64,000 nt of DNA from positions 785,838 through 849,837 of the forward strand of contig NC_084705.1 in assembly GCF_033807575.1 (NCBI RefSeq), in the 5' to 3' direction. Both the position numbers and the translations under genes were made by a program. Source of the stretch: Cydia pomonella. Its lineage: Eukaryota; Arthropoda; Insecta; Lepidoptera; Tortricidae. The notes under the pieces were generated by a model that saw only the letters and a list, made by a program, of their open reading frames with translations, was not told the origin of the DNA and ran no database searches. This document shows positions 44,281 through 56,844 of this stretch, one piece after another; the stretch's first letter is position 1, and the number at the start of each line of letters is the position of its first letter.

Positions 44281-47194
44281 TTAATGAGTTGTTGTAGTTG
44301 GTGCTTTTGTTTTTGCTGTTGTTTAGGTGTAAAAGTTTGTTTTCCAAAGGGAAAAGGTAAAGCAGTTGTACTTTTGCTTGCAAGGAATGGTCCGCGTGCG
44401 AGCACGCACTCCCGCAGCTCGGCCTTCGGCCTCGCGTGCTTGGGCGATCGAATGGGACGCTCCGGGCCTTCGGCCCTACGCGGAGCTCGGCCTTCGGCCT
44501 TCGCAATATAGTTACTTTGGGGGTTGAAGGGAAGTTGGAGCTTAAACACGACCCAATAGTAAAAGTGTCTTGACAAGCTCACGTCGGGCCTACGGCCTTC
44601 GGCCTCCGGCCCGCCGTTTCGCTTGTCTAAGACACTTTTACTATTGGGTCGTGTTTAAGCTCCAACTTCCCCGCTGACGAGCCTCGAAGGGGACGCTTCG
44701 GGCCTTCGGCCCTACGCGGAGCTCGGCCTTCGGCCTTCGCTAGCCTCGACGCTTCGCCGTCGGGCCTTCGGCCCGCCGGCTCCGCTTATTAAGACAGTTG
44801 ACTTGTTGCCGGTTCGCTTTATAACTTTTCCCGTTATTTTTGTTGTTATTAATATAAAGAAGATTTCTTTTCCAAAGGGGAAAGTTAATGCGGTTGTACT
44901 TCCGCTTTGGGCCGCACTCTCGCAGCTCGGCCTTCGGCCTCGCGTGCTTGGGCGTTCCAATGGGACGCTCCGTGCCTTCGGCCCTACGCGGAGCTCGGCC
45001 TTCGGCCTTCGCTGGGTTTCGAAGCTCAGCGTCGGGCCTTCGGCCCGCCGGTTCGCTTATTAAGACAGTTAACTTGTAATTGGTTCGCTCTACAAATGCA
45101 CTTTTCCCGTTATTTTTAGTATAAAGAATATTTGTTTTCCAAAGGGGAAAAGTAATGCGGTTGTACTTCCGCTTTGGGCCGCACTCTCGCAGCTCGGCCT
45201 TCGGCCTCGCGTGCTTGGGCAATCCAATGGGACGCTCCGGGCCTTCGGCCCTACGCGGAGCTCGGCCTTCGGCCTTCGCTGGGTTTCGAAGCTCAGCGTC
45301 CGGCCTTCGGCCCGCCGCTTCGCTTATTAAGACAGTTAACTTGTTGTCGGTTCGCTTTATCACTTTTCCCGTTATTTTTGTTGTTATTAATATAAAGAAG
45401 ATTTGTTTTCCAAAGGGGAAAGTTAATGCGGTTGTACTTCCGCTTTGGGCCGCACTCTCGCAGCTCGGCCTTCGGCCTCGCGTGCTTGGGCGTTCCAATG
45501 GGACGCTCCGTGCCTTCGGCCCTACGCGGAGCTCGGCCTTCGGCCTTCGCTGGGTTTCGAAGCTCAGCGTCGGGCCTTCGGCCCGCCGCTTCGCTTATTA
45601 AGACAGTTAACTTGTAATTGGTTCGCTCTATAAATGCACTTTTCCCGTTATTTATAGTATAAAGAATATTTGTTTTCCAAAGGGGAAAAGTAATGCGGTT
45701 GTACTTCCGCTTTGGGCCGCACTCTCGCAGCTCGGCCTTCGGCCTCGCGTGCTTGGGCGATCTAAAGGGACGCTCCGGGCCTTCGGCCCTACGCGGAGCT
45801 CGGCCTACGGCCTTCGCTGGGTTTCGAAGCTCAGCGTCGGGCCTTCGGCCCGCCGCTTCGCTTATTAAGACACTCGGGGAGGGTTGGTTTCGCTTCGGGA
45901 GTAGTGCGGGAAGTTGGAGCTTAAACACGACCCAATAGTAAAAGTGTCTTGACAAGCTCACGTCGGGCCTACGGCCTTCGGCCTTCGGCCCGCCGTTTCG
46001 CTTGTCTAAGACACTTTTCCTATTGGGTCGTGTTTAAGCTCCAACTTCCCCCTCTCAGGTGACGCTTCGGGCCTTCGGCCCTACGCGGAGCTCGGCCTTC
46101 GGCCTTCGCTAGCCTCGACGCGTCGCCGTCGGGCCGTCGGCCCGCCGGCTCCGCTTATCAAGACAGTTTACTTATTGGAACGCTTGGGAGCACCGTACGC
46201 ACGCAGCTCGGCCTTCGGCCTCGCTTTTAGTTACTGGGGGTTGTGCGCTTGGGGGTCGGGGTGAAGGCTCCGGGCCTTCGGCCCTCCGCCGGGGTCGGCC
46301 TTCGGCCTCCCAGCCTGAAGCTCGCCCTTCGGGCTCGCTTAAGACAGTTTTTATATAGGATTTCGCTTTGTTCCTCACTCCCGCAGCTCGGCCTTCGGCC
46401 TCGCTCAAAATTACTGGGGGTAGGGCGCGCCTGGCCACTCGGGGTGAAGCTCCGGGCCTGTCGGCCCGTCGCGGGGTCGGCCTTCGGCCTCCCGGCCTGA
46501 AGCTCGCCCTTCGGGCTCGCTTAACCTACTCGATAATTTGATTTGCCCCTGTCCGCCGCCATTTTGGATTTTTCCAAAAAATTTTTTTCACATGGTAATC
46601 TCGGACCCCCAGGCTCGCCGCATGCCAAATCTCAGCGCGCTCGGACCAACTTGAAAAAAAAAAAAACAAAAAGTCGGCCATTTTGAAAATTTTTTGATGC
46701 AGTTTTTTTTCTCTCGGGGCCCTCTATGACATTTGGTCGAGCACCCCCCACCTATCGCGCACCGTTTCAGAGTTGCCATACAAAACTAAAGTGGCCATTT
46801 TTTCCGCCATCTTGGATTTTTTCCAAATTTTTTTTTTTCATAGGCATCTAGAGGGGCCCGAGATTCCGTGACCAAAATTTCAGCGCGCTAGGACCGTTTT
46901 GAAAATTGTCCGCCATTTTGAATCCGCCATTTTGAAAAAAAAATGGCGGCTTCCAAAACTGCCCAGGGTCCTCTATGACATTTGGTCGAGCACCCCCCCA
47001 CTATCTCTCACCGTTTAGCCGGGCCGTCAAACATTTTTTGATCCAGGAGTCACATCCAAAAATCCATATTTTTCCCATACGTCTCCCGATTCCCTCTATA
47101 CATGGCCAAAAAATCACCCCGATCCGCTCAGCCGTTTTCCAGAAATAGGGAGAGGTTAGAAATGAGTCGGGATGCAGCTATATATATATATTTA
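44266..47194 (-). mobile_element. Helitron-like unit 3 (leader type IV), 3' end lost
   Basis: Minus-strand unit; its 5' end is at 47194 (TATATATATATAGCTGCATC on the minus strand). Leader type IV (about 47040-47175) has TCTAACCTCTCCCTATTTCT and is unlike the others. 249-bp repeats are at about 46530-47030, stem-loops at 45911-46047 and 44532-44668, and four complete 268-bp repeats at about 44785-45862. Its CAA tail meets that of unit 2 at 44265, forming the centre of a large palindrome; hairpin and CTAG are missing. Confidence 0.75.
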
Positions 47195-49932
47195 CTAGAG
47201 TTTTGCTTGGTGCGCGGGGCCCGAGGGCCCCGCGGTGTGCGTGGTGCTGTTGTTTGGTTGTTTGTCATGTTGTTTATGTTGTTGTTAATGAGTTGTTGTA
47301 GTTGGTGCTGTTGTTTTTGCTGTTGTTTAGGTGTAAAAGTTTGTGTTTTCCAAAGGGAAAAGGTAAAGCAGTTGTACTTTTGCTTGCAAGGAATGGTCCG
47401 CGTGCGAGCACGCACTCCCGCAGCTCGGCCTTCGGCCTCGCGTGCTTGGGCGATCCAATGGGACGCTCCGGGCCTTCGGCCCTACGCGGAGCTCGGCCTT
47501 CGGCCTTCGCAATATAGTTACTTTGGGGGTTGAAGGGAAGTTGGAGCTTAAACACGACCCAATAGTAAAAGTGTCTTGACAAGCTCACGTCGGGCCTACG
47601 GCCTTCGGCCTCCGGCCCGCCGTTTCGCTTGTCTAAGACACTTTTACTATTGGGTCGTGTTTAAGCTCCAACTTCCCCGCTGGCGAGCCTCGAAGGGGAC
47701 GCTTCGGGCCTTCGGCCCTACGCGGAGCTCGGCCTTCGGCCTTCGCTAGCCTCGACGCTTCGCCGTCGGGCCTTCGGCCCGCCGGCTCCGCTTATTAAGA
47801 CAGTTGACTTGTTGCCGGTTCGCTTTATAACTTTTCCCGTTATTTTTGTTGTTAATAATATAAAGAAGATTTATTTTCCAAAGGGGAAAGTTAATGCGGT
47901 TGTACTTCCGCTTTGGGCCGCACTCTCGCAGCTCGGCCTTCGGCCTCGCGTGCTTGGGCGTTCCAATGGGACGCTCCGTGCCTTCGGCCCTACGCGGAGC
48001 TCGGCCTTCGGCCTTCGCTGGGTTTCGAAGCTCAGCGTCGGGCCTTCGGCCCGCCGCTTCGCTTATTAAGACAGTTAACTTGTAATTGGTTCGCTCTATA
48101 AATGCACTTTTCCCGTTATTTTTAGTATAAAGAATATTTGTTTTCCAAAGGAGAAAAGTAATGCGGTTGTACTTCCGCTTTAGGCCGCACTCTCGCAGCT
48201 CGGCCTTCGGCCTCGCGTGCTTGGGCAATCTAATGGGACGCTCCGTGCCTTCGGCCCTACGCGGAGCTCGGCCTTCGGCCTTCGCTGGGTTTCGAAGCTC
48301 AGCGTCGGGCCTTCGGCCCGCCGCTTCGCTTATTAAGACAGTTAACTTGTTGTCGGTTCGCTTTATCACTTTTCCCGTTATTTTTGTTGTTATTAATATA
48401 AAGATTATTTGTTTTCCAAAGGGGAAAAGTGATGCGATTGTACTTCCGCTTTGGGCCGCACTCTCGCAGCTCGGCCTTCGGCCTCGCGTGCTTGGGTGAT
48501 CCAATGGGACGCTCCGGGCCTTCGGCCCTACGCGGAGCTCGGCCTTCGGCCTTCGCTGGGTTTCGAAGCTCAGCGTCGGGCCTTCGGCCCGCCGCTTCGC
48601 TTATTAAGACACTCGGGGAGGGTTGGTTTCGCTTCGGGAGTAGTGCGGGAAGTTGGAGCTTAAACACGACCCAATAGTAAAAGTGTCTTGACAAGCTCAC
48701 GTCGGGCCTACGGCCTTCGGCCTTCGGCCCGCCGTTTCGCTTGTCTAAGACACTTTTCCTATTGGGTCGTGTTTAAGCTCCAACTTCCCCCTCTCAGGTA
48801 ACGCTTCGGGCCTTCGGCCCTACGCGGAGCTCGGCCTTCGGCCTTCGCTAGCCTCGACGCGTCGCCGTCGGGCCTTCGGCCCGCCGGCTCCGCTTATCAA
48901 GACAGTTGACTTGGTATAACGCTTGGGAGCAACTTATGCACGCAGCTCGGCCTTCGGCCTCGCTTTTAGTTACTGGGGGTTGCACGCTTGGGGGTCGGGG
49001 TGAAGGCTCCGGGCCTTCGGCCCTCCGCCGGGGTCGGCCTTCGGCCTCCCAGCCTGAAGCTCGCCCTTCGGGCTCGCTTAAGACAGTTTTTATATAGGTT
49101 TTCGCTTTGTTCCTCACTTCCGCAGCTCGGCCTTCGGCCTCGCTCAAAATTACTGGGGGTGGGGCGCGCCTGGCCACTCGGGGTGAAGCTCCGGGCCTGT
49201 CGGCCCGTCGCGGGGTCGGCCTTCGGCCTCCCGGCCTGAAGCTCGCCCTTCGGGCTCGCTTAACCTACTCGAAAATTTGATTTGCCCCTGTCCGCCGCCA
49301 TTTTGGATTTTTCCAAAAATTTTTTTTCACATGGTAATCTCGGGCTCCCAGGCTCGCCGCATGCCAAATCTCAGCGCGCTCGGACCAACTTGAAAAAAAA
49401 AAAAAAAAAAAGTCGGCCATTTTGAAAAAATTTTGATGCAGTTTTTTTTCTTTCGGGGCCCTCTATGACATTTGGTCGAGCACCCCCCACCTATCGCGCA
49501 CCGTTTCAGAGTTGCCATACAAAACTAAAGTGGCCATTTTTTCCGCCATCTTGGATTTTTCCAAAAATTTTTTTTTTCATACGAATCTAGAGGGCCCCGA
49601 GATTCCGTGACCAAAATTTCAGCGCGCTAGGACCGTTTTGAAAATCGTCCGCCATTTTGAATCCGCCATTTTGAAAAAAAAATGGCGGCTCTAGAAACTG
49701 CCCAGGGTCCTCTATGACATTTGGTCGAGCACCCCCCCACTAAGTCTTACCGTTTAGCCGGGCTCTTATGCAGGTTTTTGGTCTTCCATCAGATCGAAAA
49801 ATCCATATTTTTCTGGACCTACAAATTCCGAGCTCTATACGAATCAATTTTTTTTTTCCACCTAAACCCTACAGTCTCCAAATAAAACATCTCTATTAGA
49901 AATGAGTGGGGATGCAGCTATATATATTAATA
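47195..49932 (-). mobile_element. Helitron-like unit 4 (leader type II)
   Basis: Minus-strand unit. 3' CTAG at 47195-47198 and terminal hairpin at 47213-47234 (GA loop on the plus strand). Stem-loops are at 47538-47674 and 48650-48786, with three 268-bp repeats between. 249-bp repeats lie at about 49265-49765, and leader type II (TCTAATAGAGATGTTTTATT on the minus strand) ends at about 49932. It abuts unit 5's CTAG. Confidence 0.78.
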
Positions 49933-52815
49933 CTAGATTTTGCTTGGTGCGCGGGGCCCGTGGGCCCCGCGGTGTGCATGGTGCTGTAGTTGGTATTTTT
50001 GTTTTTGTAGTTGGTGCTGTTGTTGATGTTGTTGTTGATGAGTTGTTGTTGTAGGTGCCGTTGTTTGAGTGAAAAAGTTTGTTTTCCAAAGGGAAGAAGT
50101 GTTGCAGTTGTACTTTTGTTGCGCGTGCGAGCATGCACTCGGCCTTGCGTATGTTGTTATTAATATTGTTGTTTATGTGTTGTTGTTGTAGGGAAAAGGT
50201 AAAGAAGTTGTACTTTTGCTTGCAAGGAATGGTCCGCGTGCGAGCACGCACTCCCGCAGCTCGGCCTTCGGCCTCGCGTGCTTGGGCGATCCAATGGGAC
50301 GCTCCGGGCCTTCGGCCCTACGCGGAGCTCGGCCTTCGGCCTTCGCAATATAGTTACTTTGGGGGTTGAAGGGAAGTTGGAGCGTAAACACGACCCAATA
50401 GTAAAAGTGTCTTGACAAGCTCACGTCGGGCCTACGGCCTTCGGCCTCCGGCCCGCCGTTTCGCTTGTCTAAGACACTTTTACTATTGGGTCGTGTTTAA
50501 GCTCCAACTTCCCCGCTGGCGAACTTCGAAGGGGACGCTTCGGGCCTTCGGCCCTACGCGGAGCTCGGCCTTCGGCCTTCGCTAGCCTCGACGCTTCGCC
50601 GTCGGGCCTTCGGCCCGCCGGCTCCGCTTATTAAGACAGTTGACTTGTTGCCGGTTCGCTTTATAACTTTTCCCGTTATTTTTGTTGTTATTAATATAAA
50701 GAAGATTTGTTTTCCAAAGGGGAAAGTTAATGCGGTTGTACTTCCGCTTTGGGCCGCACTCTCGCAGCTCGGCCTTCGGCCTCGCGTGCTTGGGCGATCC
50801 AATGGGACGCTCCGTGCCTTCGGCCCTACGCGGAGCTCGGCCTTCGGCCTTCGCTGGGTTTCGAAGCTCAGCGTCGGGCCTTCGGCCCGCCGCTTCGCTT
50901 ATTAAAACAGTTAACTTGTAACCGGTTCGCTCTATAAATGCATTTTTCCCGTTATTTTTAGTATAAAGAATATTTGTTTTCCAAAGGTGAAATGTAATGC
51001 GGTTGTACTTCCGCTTTGGGCCGCACTCTCGCAGCTCGGCCTTCGGCCTCGCGTGCTTGGCCGAACCAGTGGGACGCTCCGGGCCTTCGGCCCTACGCGG
51101 AGCTCGGCCTTCGGCCTTCGCTGGGTTTCGAAGCTCAGCGTCGGGCCTTCGGCCCGCCGCTTCGCTTATTAAGACACTCGGGGAGGGTTGGTTTCGCTTC
51201 GGGATTAGTGCGGGAAGTTGGAGCTTAAACACGACCCAATAGTAAAAGTGTCTTGACAAGCTCACGTCGGGCCTACGGCCTTTGGCCTTCGGCCCGCCGT
51301 TTCGCTTGCCTAAGACACTTTTCCTATTGGGTCGTGTTTAAGCTCCAACTTCCCCCTCTCAGGTGACGCTTCGGGCCTTCGGCCCTACGCGGAGCTCGGC
51401 CTTCGGCCTTCGCTGGCCTCGACGCGTCGCCGTCGGGCCTTCGGCCCGCCGGCTCCGCTTATCAAGACAGTCGACTTGGTAGAACGCTTGGGAGCACCGT
51501 ACGCACGCAGCTCGGCCTTCGGCCTCGCTTTTAGTTACTGGGGGTTGCACGCTTGGGGGTCGGGGTGAAGGCTCCGGGCCTTCGGCCCTCCGCCGGGGTC
51601 GGCCTTCGGCCTCCCAGCCTGAAGCTCGCCCTTCGGGCTCGCTTAACCTACTTGGAAATTTTACTTTGCCCCTGTCCACCGCCATTTTGGATTTTTCCAA
51701 AAAACTTTTTTTCATATGGTAATCTTGGCCCCCCAGGCTCGCCGCATGCAAAATCTCAGCGCGCTCGGACCAACATTAAAAAAAGAAAAAAAAAAAAGTC
51801 GGCCATTTTGAATTTTTTTTTGATGCAGTTTTATTTGTCTTGGGGCCCTCTATGACATTTGGTCGAGCACCCCCCACCTATCACGCACCGTTTGAGAGTT
51901 GCCATACAAAAGTAAACTGGCCATTTTTCCGCCATCTTGGATTTTTTCCAAAAATTTTTTTTTCCGTACGAGTCATTGGGGCTCCGAGATACCGCGACCA
52001 AAATTTCAGAGCGCTCGGACCTTTTTGAAGTTTTAGAAAAAAAAAAGTCGGCCATTTTGAATTTTTTTTTTCTTATTCAGATTCCACTCGGAGCCCTCTA
52101 TGACATTTGGTCGAGCTCCCCCGACCTATCTCTCACCGTTTAGCATGTGGGGGATTCGAAAAAAAATCCCATACAAATTTTTTTTCGAGCTAAAAAAAAA
52201 AAAAAAATTTTTTTCGAATGCGGGGGCCCATATGTACCCACATACCGGTTCTCGGCGCTCTCGGACCGTTTTGAAATTTCGGCGCCATTTTGAGTCGGCC
52301 ATTTTGAATTTTTTTAAATGCCATTACATTTGTCTCGGGGCCCTCTATGACATTTGGTCGAGCACCCCCCCACCTATCTGTCACCGTTTAAAAGTTGCCA
52401 TACAAAATAAAAGTGGCCACGGTGTCCGCCATCTTGGATTTTTTCCAAATTTTTTTTTTCCATACCGATCTAGAGGGCGCCGAGATTCCGTGACCGAAAT
52501 TTGAGCGCGCCGGGACCGACTTGAAAATCGGCCGCCATTTTGAATCCGCCATTTTGAAAAAAAAATGGCGGCCTCCGAAACTGCCCAGGGTCCTCTGTGA
52601 CATTCGGTCGAGCACCCCCCCACTATCTCCCACCGTTTAGCCGGGCCGTCAAACATTTTTCTGTCCCGATCCGGTAGACCGAATGTCGGATTTTTCCGGA
52701 GGTCACCGGACCGCCCCCTGTACGACCGTACCAAACTCGAATCCCCCCCGCGCCTCCTTCCGGGAGAACAATTCGCGTCAATTCACGTTCGGGCTGCAGC
52801 TTTATATAATATAGA
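49933..52815 (-). mobile_element. Helitron-like unit 5 (leader type I)
   Basis: Minus-strand unit. CTAG at 49933-49936, terminal hairpin 49950-49971, and a CAA tail with one stretch deleted near 50155-50195. Stem-loops are at 50374-50510 and 51215-51351 with two 268-bp repeats between. Four 249-bp repeats lie at about 51650-52642. Leader type I ends at 52815 with TCTATATTATATAAAGCTGC on the minus strand, the canonical TC start. It faces unit 6 head to head across a TA-rich spacer. Confidence 0.78.
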
Positions 52816-55800
52816 TATATATATTTAATATATATATAGCTGCAAACCGACTGATTTCTCATGTATATGTTTTATTTGGAGACTGTGAGGTTTAGGTGGA
52901 AAAAAAAAATTGATTCGTATAGAGCTCGGAATTTGTAGGTCCAGAAAAATATGGATTTTTGGATTCGACTTCCGGGTCGAAAAATGTTTGACGGCCCGGC
53001 TAAACGGTGAGAGATAGCGGGGGGGTGCTCGAACAAATGTCATAGAGGACCCTGGGCAGTTTTGGAAGCCGCCATTTTTTTTTCAAAATGGCGGATTCAA
53101 AATGGCGGCCAATTTTCAAAACGGTCCTAGCGCGCTGAAATTTTGGTCACGGAATCTCGGGACCCTCGAGATGCCTATGGAAAAAAAAAAAATTGGAAAA
53201 AATCCAAGATGGCGGAAAAAATGGCCACTTTAGTTTTGTATGGCAACTCTGAAACGGTGCGCGATAGGTGGGGGGTGCTCGACCAAATGTCATAGAGGGC
53301 CCCGAGAGAAAAAAAACTGCATCAAAAAATTTTCAAAATGGCCGACTTTTTTTTTTTTTTTTTTTCAAGTTGGTCCGAGCGCGCTGAGATTTGGCATGCG
53401 GCGAGCCCGGGGGCCCGAGATTACCATGTGAAAAAAAGTTTTTGGAAAAATCCAAAATGGCGGCGGACAGGGGCAAATCAAATTTTCGAGTAGGTTAAGC
53501 GAGCCCGAAGGGCGAGGTTCAGGCTGGGAGGCCGAAGGCCGACCCCGCGACGGGCCGTCAGGCCCGGAGCTTCACCCCGAGTGGCCAGGCGCGCCCCACC
53601 CCCAGTAATTTTGAGCGAGGCCGAAGGCCGAGCTGCGGGAGTGAGGAACAAAGCGAAATCCTATATAAAATCTTTTTTAAGCGAGCCCGAAGGGCGAGCT
53701 TCAGGCTGGGAGGCCGAAGGCCGACCCCGGCGAAGGGCCGAAGGCCCGGAGCCTTCACCCCGACCCCCAAGCGCGCAACCCCCAGAAACTAAAAGCGAGG
53801 CCGAAGGCCGAGCTGCGTGCGTACGGTGCTCCCAAGCGTTCTAATAAGTAAACTGTCTTGATAAGCGGAGCCGGCGGGCCGAAGGCCCGACGGCGACGCG
53901 TCGAGGCTAGCGAAGGCCGAAGGCCGAGCTCCGCGTAGGGCCGAAGGCCCGAAGCGTCACCTGAGAGGGGGAAGTTGGAGCTTAAACACGACCCAATAGG
54001 AAAAGTGTCTTAGACAAGCGAAACGGCGGGCCGAAGGCCGAAGGCCGTAGGCCCGACGTGAGCTTGTCAAGACACTTTTACTATTGGGTCGTGTTTAAGC
54101 TCCAACTTCCCGCACTACTCCCGAAGCGAAACCAACTCTCCCAGAATGTCTTAATAAGCGAAGCGGCGGGCCGAAGGCCCGACGCTGAGCTTCGAAACCC
54201 AGCGAAGGCCGAAGGCCGAGCTCCGCGTAGGGCCGAAGGCCCGGAGCGTCCCATTGGATCGCCCAAGCACGCGAGGCCGAAGGCCGAGCTGCGAGAGTGC
54301 GGCCCAAAGCGTAAGTACAACCGCATCACTTTTCCCCTTTGGAAAACAAATAATCTTTATATTAATAACAACAAAAATAACGGGAAAAGTGATAAAGCGA
54401 ACCGACAACAAGTTAACTGTCTTAATAAGCGAAGCGGCGGGCCGAAGGCCCGACGCTGAGCTTCGAAACCCAGCGAAGGCCGAAGGCCGAGCTCCGCGTA
54501 GGGCCGAAGGCCCGGAGCGTCCCATTGGATCGCCCAAGCATGCGAGGCCGAAGGCCGAGCTGCGAGAGTGCGGCCCAAAGCGGAAGTACAATCGCATTAC
54601 CTTTCCCCTTTGGAAAACAAATATTCTTTGTACTAAAAATAACGGGAAAAGTGCATTTATAGAGCGAACCAATTACAAGTTAACTGTCTTAATAAGCGAA
54701 GCGGCGGGCCGAAGGCCCGACGCTGAGCTTCGAAACCCAGCGAAGGCCGAAGGCCGAGCTCCGCGTAGGGCCGAAGGCACGGAGCGTCCCATTGGAACGC
54801 CCAAGCACGCGAGGCCGAAGGCCGAGCTGCGAGAATGCGGCCCAAAGCGGAAGTACAACCGCATTAACTTTCCCCTTTGGAAAAGAAATCTTCTTTATAT
54901 TAATAACAGCAAACATAACGGGAAAAGTTATAAAGCGAACCGGCAACAAGTCAACTGTCTTAATAAGCGGAGCCGGCGGGCCGAAGGCCCGACGGCGAAG
55001 CGTCGAGGCTAGCGAAGGCCGAAGGCCGAGCTCCGCGTAGGGCCGAAGGCCCGAAGCGTCCCCTTCGAGGCTCGCCAGCGGGGAAGTTGGAGCTTAAACA
55101 CGACCCAATAGTAAAAGTGTCTAGCTTCAGGCTGGGAGGCCGAAGGCCGACCCGGCGGAGGGCCGAAGGCCCGGAGCCTTCACCCCGACCCCCAAGCGTG
55201 CAACCCCCAGTAACTAAAAGCGAGGCCGAAGGCCGAGCTGCGTGCGTACGGTGCTCCCAAGCGTTCCAATGAGTCAACTGTCTTGATAAGCGGCGCCGGC
55301 GGGCCGACGGCCCGACGGCGACGCGTCGAGGCTAGCGGAGGCCGAAGGCCGAGCTCCGCGTAGGGCCGAAGGCCCGAAGCGTCACCTGAGAGGGGGAAGT
55401 TGGAGCTTAAACACGACCCAATAGGAAAAGTGTCTTAGACAAGCGAAACGGCGGGCCGAAGGCCGAAGGCCGTAGGCCCGACGTGAGCTTGTCAAGACAC
55501 TTTTACTATTGGGTCGTGTTTAAGCTCCAACTTCCCGCACTACTCCCGAAGCGAAACCAACCCTCCCCGAGTGTCTTAACAAGCGAAGCGGCGGGCCGAC
55601 GGCCCGACGCTGAGCTTCGAAACCCAGCGAAGGCCGAAGGCCGAGCTCCGCGTAGGGCCGAAGGCCCGGAGCGTCCCATCGGATCGCCCAAGCACGCGAG
55701 GCCGAAGGCCGAGCTGCGAGAGTGCGGCCCAAAGCGGAAGTACAATCGCATCACTTTTCCCCTTTATAAAACAAATAATCTTTATATTAATAACAACAAA

Positions 55801-56844
55801 AATAACGGGAAAAGTGATAAAGCGAACCGACAACAAGTTAACTGTCTTAATAAGCGAAGCGGCGGGCCGAAGGCCCGACGCTGAGCTTCGAAACCCAGCG
55901 AAGGCCGAAGGCCGAGCTCCGCGTAGGGCCGAAGGCCCGGAGCGTCCCATTGGATTGCCCAAGCACGCGAGGCCGAAGGCCGAGCTGCGAGAGTGCGGCC
56001 CAAAGCGGAAGTACAACCGCATTACTTTTCCCCTTTGGAAAACAAATATTCTTTATACTAAAAATAACGGGAAAAGTGCATTTATAGAGCGAACCATTTA
56101 CAAGTTAACTGTCTTAATAAGCGAAGCGGCGGGCCGAAGGCCCGACGCTGAGCTTCGAAACCCAGCGAAGGCCGAAGGCCGAGCTCCGCGTAGGGCCGAA
56201 GGCACGGAGCGTCCCATTGGAACGCCCAAGCACGCGAGGCCGAAGGCCGAGCTGCGAGAGTGCGGCCCAAAGCGGAAGTACAACCGCATTAACTTTCCCC
56301 TTTGGAAAAGAAATCTTCTTTATATTAATAACAACAAAAATAACGGGAAAAATTATATAGCGAAACGGCAACAAGTCAACTGTCTTAATAAGCGGAGCCG
56401 GCGGGCCGAAGGCCCGACGGCGAAGCGTCGAGGATAGCGAAGGCCGAAGGCCGAGCTCCGCGTAGGGCCGAAGGCCCGAAGCGTCCCCTTCGAGGCTCGC
56501 CAGCCGCCTTCAACCCCAAAAGTAACTATATTGCGAAGGCCGAAGGCCGAGCTCCGCGTAGGGCCGTAGGCCCGGAGCGTCCCATTGGATCGCCCAGGCA
56601 CGCGAGGCCGAAGGCCGAGCTGCGGGAGTGCGTGCTCGTACGCGGACCATTCCTTGCAAGCAAAAGTACAACTGCTTTACCTTTTCCCTTTGGAAAACAA
56701 ACTCTTTCACTCAAACAACGGCACCTACAACAACAACTCATCAACAACAACATCAACAACAGCACCAAATACAAAAGCAACAAAACAACAAACTACACGA
56801 CTACCGCGGGGCCCTCGGGCCCCGCGCACAAAGCAACATACTAG
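52816..56844 (+). mobile_element. Helitron-like unit 6 (leader type III), enlarged by internal duplication
   Basis: Leader type III (TCTCATGTATATGTTTTATT). Two 249-bp repeats at about 53000-53490. Stem-loop 53972-54108; 268-bp repeats from 54148, 54418, 54688 and 54958; then a half stem-loop (55084-55123) that jumps at 55124 back to the module AGCTTCAGGCTGGGAGGCCG. This replays stem-loop (55397-55533) and 268-bp repeats (55577-56382) a second time, explaining the 4.0-kb length. At about 56503 the second-type stem-loop is deleted (CTCGCCAG joined to CCGCCTTCAACCCC). Terminal hairpin 56805-56826, CTAG 56841-56844. Confidence 0.78.
56805..56844 (+). terminator. Helitron 3' hairpin and CTAG (unit 6, representative)
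   Basis: Stem CGCGGGGCCC (56805-56814), loop TC, stem GGGCCCCGCG (56817-56826), 14 nt, CTAG (56841-56844), then T. In Helitrons such a hairpin signals the end of strand transfer. The same structure with loops AC, GA (or TC on the unit strand), GT or TC is at 41458-41496, 47195-47234, 49933-49971, 59651-59690 and 62391-62430. The stem is invariant while the loop varies. Confidence 0.8.
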
